Shown here: positions 15,601-20,843 of the stretch, in pieces
Numbering within the stretch: the first letter of the stretch is position 1
Layout of the letters: every line of letters starts with the position of its first letter
Assembly (NCBI GenBank): GCA_910578505.1
Contig: CAJTPV010000046.1
Location: forward strand, 1 to 20,843
Direction: 5' to 3'
Length of the DNA stretch: 20,843 nt
DNA from: an uncultured Oscillospiraceae bacterium
Lineage (GTDB): Bacteria; Bacillota; Clostridia; Oscillospirales; Oscillospiraceae
Program-made: the position numbers and the translations under genes
Notes under the pieces: model-generated
Database searches by the model: none
Seen by the model: the letters and a program-made list of their open reading frames with translations, nothing else
Told to the model about the DNA's origin: nothing

Positions 15601-16410
15601 GAGCTGGTCGCCGCCATGGAGGAAGGCGTGGAGGGCATGTCCATGCCAGACGAGGCACAGGAGAGCGCCCGGAGCACAATCCAGGCGTTTATCGACGAAG
15701 CAGCGGCGATGTCCGGCCCGGTCAGCACGGCATACGCCCGACTTGGGAAAATTGCGGCAGATTCTCTTGGCGTGAATATGGCCCCCAGTTCAACAAGCCG
15801 CCGGACCAGCAGCGGGTATGTGCCGGATACGATCAAGGCCGGCTTTGCCAGCGGCACTAATTCCGCGCCCCCGGGCTGGGCCTGGGTGGGCGAGGAAGGC
15901 CCGGAGCTGATGCGTATGCGAGGCGGCGAAACTGTCCTGCCTGCTGAAGTGTCACGGGAATTTGCGTTTCTGACCACCTATAGACAGGAGATTGCCGCCT
16001 ATGCCTCCGGTACTGGCAATGCATCGGCGGCGGTATCAGATTACCTATCCAATGCGGCGTTTGTACCAAGCATTGATATACCACCCGCGGAATTGCAGGC
16101 GGCGGCTGAAGCGGCCCAGATGACGGAAATTTATAACGCCACATATAACACGTACCACGGTGATATCAGCAATCCAACTGATATCCGCAGGGAGGAGCTA
16201 TCGGCAGTAGAAGTAATGCCATCCCCAGAAACGGGTGGCGGGTCATTTTCCCCAATCAATGTGGAGATCCATATCCACATTGAGGGCAATGCCACGCCGG
16301 AGACGGTAGATTCTTTGCACAGCTATATGGATAGCCCGGAGTTTGAGACTCGTGTCATGGATGTTATGGAACGCGCTGCTGCCAATGCTCGAAGGGGGGA
16401 TTGGTCCTGA
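12613..16410 (+). CDS. T: Tail tape measure protein
   Basis: A 1265-residue ruler that sets tail length. At about 0.15 nm per residue it implies a tail below roughly 190 nm. It opens MASRKEYEMMFMLNASLNGN, the usual start in clostridial relatives. A long Gln/Glu-rich coiled coil spans about 30-165. The conserved tape measure domain covers about 215-420 (AKELGATTKFTAQESADAMG, MAMAGWDAQEM, VKGSIAGTALKNTFNGLLEG). Two or three hydrophobic Ala/Gly/Val segments lie at about 518-583 and may cross membrane on ejection. More coiled coil follows to about 1040. Near 1077-1115 is the familiar ASGTNSAPPGWAWVGEEGPE and GGETVLP end motif. No peptidase or lysozyme domain is evident. A GGGAGG run lies about 12 bases before the ATG, a rather long spacing. 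Confidence 0.95.
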   Translation: MASRKEYEMMFMLNASLNGNFKGAFSNAQAEFAKLGREIQDLHKLQANVSSYQKQQQAIASTTQKLGNLQQQEALLVEQIKATRNAENQDAAAVAALEREKLKLEQRIKDTETALERQKQKLEVTGQKLQEAGVNTANLAQADAQLTEQIKELQAQQDKAADSAANFGEQAAQGFGVIQNAIITAGIADKINEIKDAYVECITIAADFQESMSNVEALSGSTAQEMAELNAAAKELGATTKFTAQESADAMGYMAMAGWDAQEMMSGMAGVISLAAAAGEDLAQVSDIVTDNLTAFGLTAADTAHFSDVLAAAAANSNTSVGIMGETFKQSAAVAGALGYSIEDVAVGVGLMANAGVKGSIAGTALKNTFNGLLEGATLTAAAFGEYEFSAIKADGTMKGFAGTIDELRVYFDQMTEAERVNNAMALAGQRGYNGLLAILNATDADYQSLTNSINNCTGAAQRMADTKLDNLNGQLTLMNSAWEAVQTTIGEQFNPELRRAAEIGTEVLGGVNNFIQENPALVKGLTAAGAAVGAGVVALTGVAAVTKVLIPLMGALTAATPGVNIIVGVTAAVAGIAAAVTGLTTALDNGVPSVKELTSAAADMRETMESAAATYDETTSSVLAAANVADTYIGKLEEMGSYERLSAEGKRDYHNTLVLLTQVVPELADCIDLENNAIEGGTAALRENTEAWKQNAMAQAYQDQLSAMYSSQAQVLIEAEENSIALTRAQYDLEAATQKYADTSERMKVLYAEAEAAAASYNEEHTFGKNAVSFLTEEYYELEKSLSAIGREMVVAQDSVDAYTQAVMEGNDAAAAAQEKIDLTEEAVRNLTGATEDQTAASAEAIQLSEELQAVISPIRTDLEQMAVAYNEAYEAAAESISGQYDLWDKAAKVTATSASSINSAIESQISYWENYNANLQSLGERSADIEGLSEMIATFADGSADSVNAIAGMSKASDKELREMVSNWQELQEQQSQTSEGLAQLVTDFPGQIEELVAAMEEGVEGMSMPDEAQESARSTIQAFIDEAAAMSGPVSTAYARLGKIAADSLGVNMAPSSTSRRTSSGYVPDTIKAGFASGTNSAPPGWAWVGEEGPELMRMRGGETVLPAEVSREFAFLTTYRQEIAAYASGTGNASAAVSDYLSNAAFVPSIDIPPAELQAAAEAAQMTEIYNATYNTYHGDISNPTDIRREELSAVEVMPSPETGGGSFSPINVEIHIHIEGNATPETVDSLHSYMDSPEFETRVMDVMERAAANARRGDWS

Positions 16411-16619
16411 TGAAAACCTACCGAACTGTGCAGGGCGATATGTGGGACAGCATTGCCTTTACCCAGCTGGGCAGTGAAGCCTATACGGACCGGCTCATGA
16501 ACCTGAACCGACAGTATAGGATGTACCACACATTCCCTGCCGGGATCGTCCTGGTCTTGCCAGAGCCCGAGAAGAAGATTCTGGCAACATTGCCGCCCTG
16601 GAAGAGGGGTACAAAATGA
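16410..16619 (+). CDS. X: Tail protein X, LysM-like
   Basis: A 69-residue protein of the P2 gpX type (67 residues). The sequence reads as one LysM-like unit: KTYRTVQGDMWDSIAF, then a helix with YTDRLMNLNRQYR, and FPAGIVLVLPEPE. Such proteins belong to the hub and baseplate assembly; the LysM-like fold may touch cell-wall glycan or simply scaffold the hub. The start ATG 16410 overlaps the tape measure stop as TGATG. Its own stop overlaps the next start as ATGA, so T, X and D are tightly coupled. An in-frame TTG at 16401 is a weaker alternative. Confidence 0.87.
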   Translation: MKTYRTVQGDMWDSIAFTQLGSEAYTDRLMNLNRQYRMYHTFPAGIVLVLPEPEKKILATLPPWKRGTK

Positions 16620-17665
16620 GCGACTACAAAAATACCCGCCGGACGGAAGTCGAAGTGACCTTTGACGGCGTGGATATCACCAAATCCATCAAGCCCTACC
16701 TCGTGTCCATCACCTACACGGACAACGAGGAGGGGGAGACAGACGACCTCCAGATCAAGATCCAGGACCGGGAGGGGGACTGGCTGCAAAGCTGGCTGGA
16801 TCAGGTCATTGACGCGGCGGCCGGCGCGGGGCTGAAGTTCAGCGCGGCCTTCACCCGGAAGAACTGGGGCAATGACAGCACCCTCCCCACGGGGGCCTTT
16901 GAGTTGGACAGCGTGGCGGCGGCTGGCCCGCCGTCTACCGTCACCATCAAGGGCACATCCCTGCCCTTCAGCGCACCGATCCGGCAGACCAAGAAGTCCA
17001 AGGCGTGGGAATCCTACACCCTCTCCGGCATTGCCAATGAGATTGCCGGGGCCAATGGCCTGAGCTGTATGTTTGAATCTGCCAATGATCCCTTCTACGA
17101 GCGCGTGGAGCAGCGGAAGACCAGCGACAGTGCGTTTCTGTCCAAGCTGTGCAAGGATGCTGGAATCTCTCTCAAGGCCACGGACGGCCAGCTGGTGCTG
17201 TTCGATCAGTCCAAGTACGAGGCCCAGCCCCCTGTGAGGACCATCAAGCGCGGGAAGGAGGGCGGGCACATCAGCTACTCGCTCAGCGTGGGATCAGCGG
17301 ACCAGCAGTACAGTTCCTGCCGCGTCAGCTACACGGACCCCGGCAGCGGGAAGTGCATTGAAGGTACCTATTCGGATGATGCCGAGAAGACCGGGCAGTG
17401 CCTGGAGGTTTCGGCAAAGGTGGCGAACGCCGACGAGGCAAAGGCTTTAGCCGAAAAGCGGCTGCGGCTGCACAATAAGCTGACCCGGCTGGTGACGTTC
17501 ACTTTCCCCGGCACTCCTGCGCTGGTGGCCGGTGTCACGGTCCAGCTGGAGGACTGGGGCGGCTGGGACGGGAAATACATAGTGAAGCAGGCCGTCCATG
17601 CCGTCAGCTCTACCGGCGGATACACCACCAAGATTACGGCGCGGAGGTGCCTGGGAGGATACTGA
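16616..17665 (+). CDS. D: Baseplate hub protein, P2 gpD-like
   Basis: The hub on which the spike sits and from which the tube begins (349 residues; P2 gpD is 387). The N-terminal third shows RRTEVEVTFDGVDITKSIKP and NEEGETDDLQIKIQDREGDW. The middle has GTSLPFSAPIRQTKKSKAWE, DPFYERVEQRKTSDSAFLSK and LCKDAGISLKATDGQLVLFD, all hallmarks of the late-control-D/gp27-like family. The C-terminal part has FTFPGTPALVAGVTVQLEDW and ends with a strand YTTKITARRC. Only a helper-free ATGA overlap with X sets its start. The gene is richer in GC-ending codons than V, U and W after it. Despite the family's historical name it is structural. Confidence 0.93.
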   Translation: MSDYKNTRRTEVEVTFDGVDITKSIKPYLVSITYTDNEEGETDDLQIKIQDREGDWLQSWLDQVIDAAAGAGLKFSAAFTRKNWGNDSTLPTGAFELDSVAAAGPPSTVTIKGTSLPFSAPIRQTKKSKAWESYTLSGIANEIAGANGLSCMFESANDPFYERVEQRKTSDSAFLSKLCKDAGISLKATDGQLVLFDQSKYEAQPPVRTIKRGKEGGHISYSLSVGSADQQYSSCRVSYTDPGSGKCIEGTYSDDAEKTGQCLEVSAKVANADEAKALAEKRLRLHNKLTRLVTFTFPGTPALVAGVTVQLEDWGGWDGKYIVKQAVHAVSSTGGYTTKITARRCLGGY

Positions 17666-17666
17666 T

Positions 17667-18047
17667 ATGACGGAAGCGGAGAATCGGGAAAATCTGGTCA
17701 GCCAGGCCCTAGATGGTCTGGTGCGTGTTGGTACTGTAACTGACCGGCAGATGGACAAGCGGCTGGTGCGCGTGTGGTTTAATGACGATAATCTTCCTTC
17801 CGGCTGGATGCCGGTTATTATCAGCCAGGACGTCACGCCGGACTATGAGTATGATGATCCGCAGTGGACAGAGTTTGATACTGAAGATAAAGTGCCGCAG
17901 GCCGGGGAGACAAAGTATGTTCCCCATAAGCACAAGATCAAGCGGAAGCCGTATATGCCGAAGGTCGGAGACCAGGTGCTGGTGGTCTATCTGCCCATCT
18001 GGAACGCGGACGGGTTTGTGATTGGAGGGATTCAGAAATGGCGGTAA
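17667..18047 (+). CDS. V: Baseplate spike protein V, short form
   Basis: A 126-residue gpV-type protein. It has the OB-fold half of the baseplate spike family: LVRVGTVTDRQMDKRLVRVW, SGWMPVIISQDVT, then KPYMPKVGDQVLVVYLP and ADGFVIGGIQ. P2 gpV has 211 residues, its extra part forming the beta-helix needle and metal-bound tip. That part is absent here, so either the spike tip comes from another protein or this phage uses a blunt hub. The stop is normal and the next gene starts 10 bases before it, so truncation by damage is unlikely. GGGAGGAT at 17653-17660 supports ATG 17667. Confidence 0.82.
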   Translation: MTEAENRENLVSQALDGLVRVGTVTDRQMDKRLVRVWFNDDNLPSGWMPVIISQDVTPDYEYDDPQWTEFDTEDKVPQAGETKYVPHKHKIKRKPYMPKVGDQVLVVYLPIWNADGFVIGGIQKWR

Positions 18048-18460
18048 TTGGCTATTTGGGTACCAGCGCCGAGGAAGGGCTGATTTTTGAAGTATCCGAC
18101 GAAACGTTGGAAACTATCAAAAATATGGTCTGGTCAGGTTCCGCCCGGTATGCCACTCATCAGCGGCACCTGACCCATGCTCTTACGGAGTTCGTTGGCC
18201 TCGATCCCGATAAAATTACCTTCGACATTACATTTCTGGCGCAGTTGGGGGTAGAGCCAATGGCAGAGCTGAAGAAGCTCTGGAAATACGAGCGGGAGGG
18301 AACGGCCTTGCAGCTGGTCCTAGGCGAACATGGATACGGAAAATACCGGTGGACCATCCAAAACCACAAATCAAAAACCGAGTATACAGATGTGCATGGG
18401 AACATTTATTGCGCTGAGGTGTCCGTCAGTCTGCTGGAATATCTGAGCAAGGATTTTTAG
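18038..18460 (+). CDS. U: Tail protein U, P2 gpU-like
   Basis: A 140-residue protein of the P2 gpU type (159), a small tail protein required for assembly. Visible pattern: VIGYLGTSAEEGLIFEVSDE at the start, ARYATHQRHLTHALTEFVGL, DKITFDITFLAQLGVEPMAE, then ALQLVLGEHGYGKYRWTI and a strand ending VSVSLLEYLSKDF. GGAGGG at 18024-18029 fixes ATG 18038, which overlaps V by 10 bases. In P2 the U gene lies between T and D. Here it comes after V and before gp25, a rearranged order. The family is likely but rests on recalled pattern rather than a comparison. Confidence 0.78.
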   Translation: MAVIGYLGTSAEEGLIFEVSDETLETIKNMVWSGSARYATHQRHLTHALTEFVGLDPDKITFDITFLAQLGVEPMAELKKLWKYEREGTALQLVLGEHGYGKYRWTIQNHKSKTEYTDVHGNIYCAEVSVSLLEYLSKDF

Positions 18461-18473
18461 GAGGTAGTGGCTG

Positions 18474-18794
18474 GTGAGCTATACGATAAACGCGACAAAT
18501 CTGAAAAATATCCGCTGGGAGGAAGATGATCTTGTTTCGGATGTGCTGCAAAATATCGCAGTCATTCTGGCAACACCAAAGGGGAGCGTCCCTCTGGATC
18601 GTGAGTTTGGATTGACGACGGTATTTCTGGATAAACCCACGCCAGTGGCAAAGATGATAATGCGAGCAGAAGTCAGAGAAGCGATTGAGCGATGGGAGCC
18701 GCGGGCACAGTTTGTCAGCATGACATTTGAGGAGCGGGTTACCCAGCCGGGAACGCTCTGGCCGACAGTGGAGGTGGAGATTATTGGAGAGTAA
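18474..18794 (+). CDS. W: Baseplate wedge protein W/gp25
   Basis: A 106-residue protein of the gp25/P2 gpW family (115 residues in P2), the lysozyme-like-fold wedge subunit that joins baseplate to sheath. Diagnostic segments are VLQNIAVILATPKGSVPLDR and EFGLTTVFLDKPTP, followed by EVREAIERWEPRAQ, the typical helix plus ERW/EPR pattern. The start is GTG 18474 with AGGAGGT at 18459-18465 eight bases before it. It overlaps the next gene by 11 bases. Composition here is AT-richer than the J core. Confidence 0.93.
   Translation: MSYTINATNLKNIRWEEDDLVSDVLQNIAVILATPKGSVPLDREFGLTTVFLDKPTPVAKMIMRAEVREAIERWEPRAQFVSMTFEERVTQPGTLWPTVEVEIIGE
18770..18786 (+). promoter_or_regulatory. Ribosome site selecting a TTG start
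   Basis: GGAGGTGGAG at 18770-18779 lies upstream of TTG 18784, with GGAGG nine bases from it. No in-frame ATG occurs near; the first is about 45 codons into the protein. The site therefore decides the start of baseplate gene J. Confidence 0.75.
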
Positions 18795-19968
18795 AGAAAT
18801 CAACCGGAACCCGGCATATCAATTTGTCTCTACGGACACCAATGAAGTTGTATCGGATCTGGTGCAAGGGTATGAGCTGATTACCAAAAGGGTGGTCCGG
18901 CCAGCCAGTCCGACTATGAGATTTATTAAATGGGTGGCCCACGTCATCGTCCAAGAGCGGATATTGAACAACTGGACCGGCAACCAGAACATCCCCAGCC
19001 GCGCGGACGGCGCAAACCTGGACGCCCTGGCGGAGCTGACCTATATCCAGTCCCGCCCGGAGGCGAAACCGGCGGCCTGCAAAATGCGGTTTCAAATTTC
19101 GGAGCCGCAGGAGCAGGCTATTTTAATTCCCGCCGGTACCCGTGTGACGGACAAGGGCAATACATTGGTCTGGGAAACCCTGGAGGACCACTATATCCCC
19201 GCTGGGCAGAGCTCTATCGAAGCCGGAGTGTGCTGCCAGACGCCGGGAGTTGTGGGGAATGGCTATGCCGCCGGGCAGCTCAATACGCTGGTGGACGTGT
19301 ACAACTACTATTCAGGCTGCGCCAATGTCACAGAATCTGACGGCGGCTCTGATGTGCCGTCAGATGAGGAGTATTACAACCTTATGAGAGCATCTATGGA
19401 CGCCTACAGCTGCGCCGGGGCCCGCGGCGCGTACATTTACTGGGCCATGCAGGTCAGTACGGAGATCGCAGACGTTGCCGCCAGCTCCCCTATTCCCGGC
19501 GTTGTCAAAATATACGTTCTGATGGATGACGGCACACTGGCCACAGAAGAAATCAAGAGCAAGGTGCTGGCCGCTTGCAGCGCCAGCGAGCGCCGGCCTC
19601 TGACGGACCTGGTAACCGTGGAGGACGCGGAGCTTATCCCCTACAACATCCAGTTTACCTACTATACCAACCGCAGCAGCAACCAAAGCGGCGCGGAGAT
19701 CGCGGCGGGGGTACAGGCAGCGGTGGACAAGTACATTGTGTGGCAGCACGGGAAGCTGGGCCGGGATATCAACCCGTCAAAGCTCATCAGCCTGCTCATG
19801 CAGACCGGCGTCAAGCGGGTGGACCTCACCTCTCCGGCGTTCGTTCACCTACAGGACGGGAACCAGACGCTGAATGCGGATATGAGCTATGACCCTGCGG
19901 AGGCGGTCCCCCAGGTGGCGCGGGTGATGGGTGTCACGATCCACAACGGAGGCTACGAGGATGAATGA
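18784..19968 (+). CDS. J: Baseplate assembly protein J
   Basis: A 394-residue wedge protein of the Baseplate_J family (P2 gpJ is 302). It joins gp25/W and I to form the baseplate arms. The opening is ESKEINRNPAYQFVSTDTNE, which matches relatives once TTG 18784 is used. The middle shows QEQAILIPAGTRVTDKGNTL, VGNGYAAGQLNTLVD, SDEEYYNLMRASMDAYSCAG and VKIYVLMDDGTLATEEIKSK. The C-terminal end is a helix-strand region with LISLLMQTGVKRVDLTSPAF. Bases up to about 18960 are AT-rich like gp25, but the rest is GC-rich. The next gene starts within its last codons (8-base overlap). The family call is firm; the start is probable. Confidence 0.92.
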   Translation: MESKEINRNPAYQFVSTDTNEVVSDLVQGYELITKRVVRPASPTMRFIKWVAHVIVQERILNNWTGNQNIPSRADGANLDALAELTYIQSRPEAKPAACKMRFQISEPQEQAILIPAGTRVTDKGNTLVWETLEDHYIPAGQSSIEAGVCCQTPGVVGNGYAAGQLNTLVDVYNYYSGCANVTESDGGSDVPSDEEYYNLMRASMDAYSCAGARGAYIYWAMQVSTEIADVAASSPIPGVVKIYVLMDDGTLATEEIKSKVLAACSASERRPLTDLVTVEDAELIPYNIQFTYYTNRSSNQSGAEIAAGVQAAVDKYIVWQHGKLGRDINPSKLISLLMQTGVKRVDLTSPAFVHLQDGNQTLNADMSYDPAEAVPQVARVMGVTIHNGGYEDE

Positions 19969-20800
19969 TCCCGGTACCAACCACAGCCTGACAGCGGGAA
20001 ATATCCTGGCGGCATTCCCCATCGCCCTGCAGGACGATGCCTCTGCCGCCGCCCTGGGGGAGATCACCGCCCGGCTGCTGGCCCGGCGGCCGCAGGAGAT
20101 CGACCGGCTGCGGATCTACCCCGTAGTTGACCAGCTGCCGGAACGGCTCCTGGACATCCTGGCCTACGACTTCAAGGTGGACTGGTGGGACCCGAACTAT
20201 ACCCTGGAGGAGAAGCGGCGGACGCTGAAGGACAGCTGGCGGGTTCACAAGATGCTGGGCACCCGCGCCGCTGTAGAGACGGCCCTTCGGGCCATCTATC
20301 CCAAAACGGATGTGCAGGAGTGGTTTGAGTATGAGGGCGGCAGGCCATACCATTTCAAGCTGTATATTGACCTCTCCAACGAGACGGGCAGCGAGGCGCG
20401 GCCCTGGCATGTACTGGAGAAGGTCAATTTTTACAAGAGCCTGCGCTCTCATCTGGACCGGCTGGAGTTTACCATTCAGCCCAAGGACCCGTCCATACTC
20501 CGTCTGGGCGGCTGTGCCGCAGCGCACATCCGGTTCCCGATCCCGGAGCAGGCGGACACGATCAGCTTCCAGGGTACAGTCCGCATAGGCGGCGGCGCGG
20601 CGGCCATGACCCGGCTCCCCGTGGCGCAGCAGGCGGACGATATCCGGCTGCAGGGGACCATCCGCGCCGGCGGGAGCGCGACGCCGCTGGTCAGGTTCCC
20701 GGTACCGGAGGATACCGCTGCCGCACCCGTAGAGAAAGCGCTCCGCACCGGCGGCCAGACGGTGGCCCGCGTCATAGTGCCTGTGCCTGAGCAGCAATAA
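19961..20800 (+). CDS. I: Tail protein I with repeat C terminus
   Basis: A 279-residue protein whose first 181 residues match P2 tail protein I (176 residues). Landmarks are PIALQDDASAAALGEITARL, RIYPVVDQLPERLLDILAYD, DWWDPNYTLEEKRRTLKDSW and the GTRAAVETALRAIYP stretch. It is a baseplate edge component that receives the tail fibre. The added C-terminal about 98 residues are 3.6 copies of a 27-residue unit (separate entry), absent from P2 I. GGAGG at 19948-19952 lies before ATG 19961; an ATG at 19965 is out of frame. The next gene, in the fibre position, has its own strong site. Domain call firm, extension function unknown. Confidence 0.9.
   Translation: MNDPGTNHSLTAGNILAAFPIALQDDASAAALGEITARLLARRPQEIDRLRIYPVVDQLPERLLDILAYDFKVDWWDPNYTLEEKRRTLKDSWRVHKMLGTRAAVETALRAIYPKTDVQEWFEYEGGRPYHFKLYIDLSNETGSEARPWHVLEKVNFYKSLRSHLDRLEFTIQPKDPSILRLGGCAAAHIRFPIPEQADTISFQGTVRIGGGAAAMTRLPVAQQADDIRLQGTIRAGGSATPLVRFPVPEDTAAAPVEKALRTGGQTVARVIVPVPEQQ
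20504..20797 (+). repeat. 27-residue tandem repeat in protein I
   Basis: Four in-phase units: 20504-20584, 20585-20665, 20666-20746 and a partial one at 20747-20797. Each starts with an x-GG motif, has an alanine-rich strand and R-x-P-V/I-P/A near positions 10-14, then EQAD or similar; the first two end QGT-V/I-R. Unit length is exactly 81 bases with no gaps. Confidence 0.85.
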
Positions 20801-20815
20801 GGAGGAGATTTTGCA

Positions 20816-20843
20816 ATGGAAATTGCGTTTAAGCCCACGACCC
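20816..20843 (+). CDS. Partial gene in tail-fibre position
   Basis: Only nine codons are in the window (MEIAFKPTT and part of the next). AAGGAGGAG at 20799-20807 precedes ATG 20816, so a gene begins here. By order after J and I a tail fibre or fibre-assembly protein is expected, but the sequence available cannot show it. Confidence 0.6.

Noticed and set aside
1..20843. CRISPR arrays, tRNA genes, insertion sequences, attachment sites
   Set aside because: I looked for spaced direct repeats, cloverleaf-like arms and transposase or integrase signatures and saw none; the window is filled by structural genes.

Overview
The window is a continuous late structural operon of a contractile-tailed (myovirus-type) phage or prophage. 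Every supportable gene reads on the + strand. Genes are packed with short overlaps (ATGA, TGATG) or tiny gaps, and most starts carry a strong AAGGAGG-type ribosome site. That spacing and the moderately GC-rich, even codon use suggest a Firmicutes host, probably a gut clostridium of the Oscillospiraceae type. The host is inference: no integrase, host gene or tRNA is present to fix it.

Layout. (1) 1-9.5 kb is a head module in the order of phage lambda (Nu1, A, W, B, C/Nu3, D, E, FI, FII, Z, U): small and large terminase, a small W-position protein, an unknown AT-rich gene, portal, ClpP-type head protease with a nested scaffold start, decoration protein, major capsid protein, and head completion and tail-joining proteins. 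(2) 9.5-20.8 kb is a P2-like contractile tail module: a small unknown protein, sheath, tube, a terminator hairpin, a tail assembly chaperone with a -1 frameshift extension, tape measure, X, hub D, spike V, U, gp25/W, J and I. The first codons of the next gene (tail-fibre position) lie at the right edge. No gene-free stretch reaches 300 bases; the apparent gap at 12401-12612 is filled by the frameshift extension.

How the genes work together. Terminase cuts and pumps DNA through the portal into a shell of E-type capsid protein. The shell is built on the scaffold and matured by the ClpP-like protease, then stabilised by the D-like protein. Connector and terminator proteins join it to the tail. 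The chaperone pair loads the tape measure, around which tube and sheath polymerise from the hub and baseplate (D, V, W, J, I).

The best second looks are: the slippery T TTT TTG site that fuses two tail chaperone frames; the strong internal start that would make a separate scaffold; a perfect 13-bp hairpin between the tube gene and the less-needed tail genes; a 27-residue repeat (3.6 copies) ending tail protein I; an FI-position protein whose two parts look swapped relative to lambda FI; a 125-nt out-of-frame overlap at 9491-9615; and an AT-rich unknown gene wedged before the portal. I did not see a wholly new system; these are mostly variations on known phage architecture.
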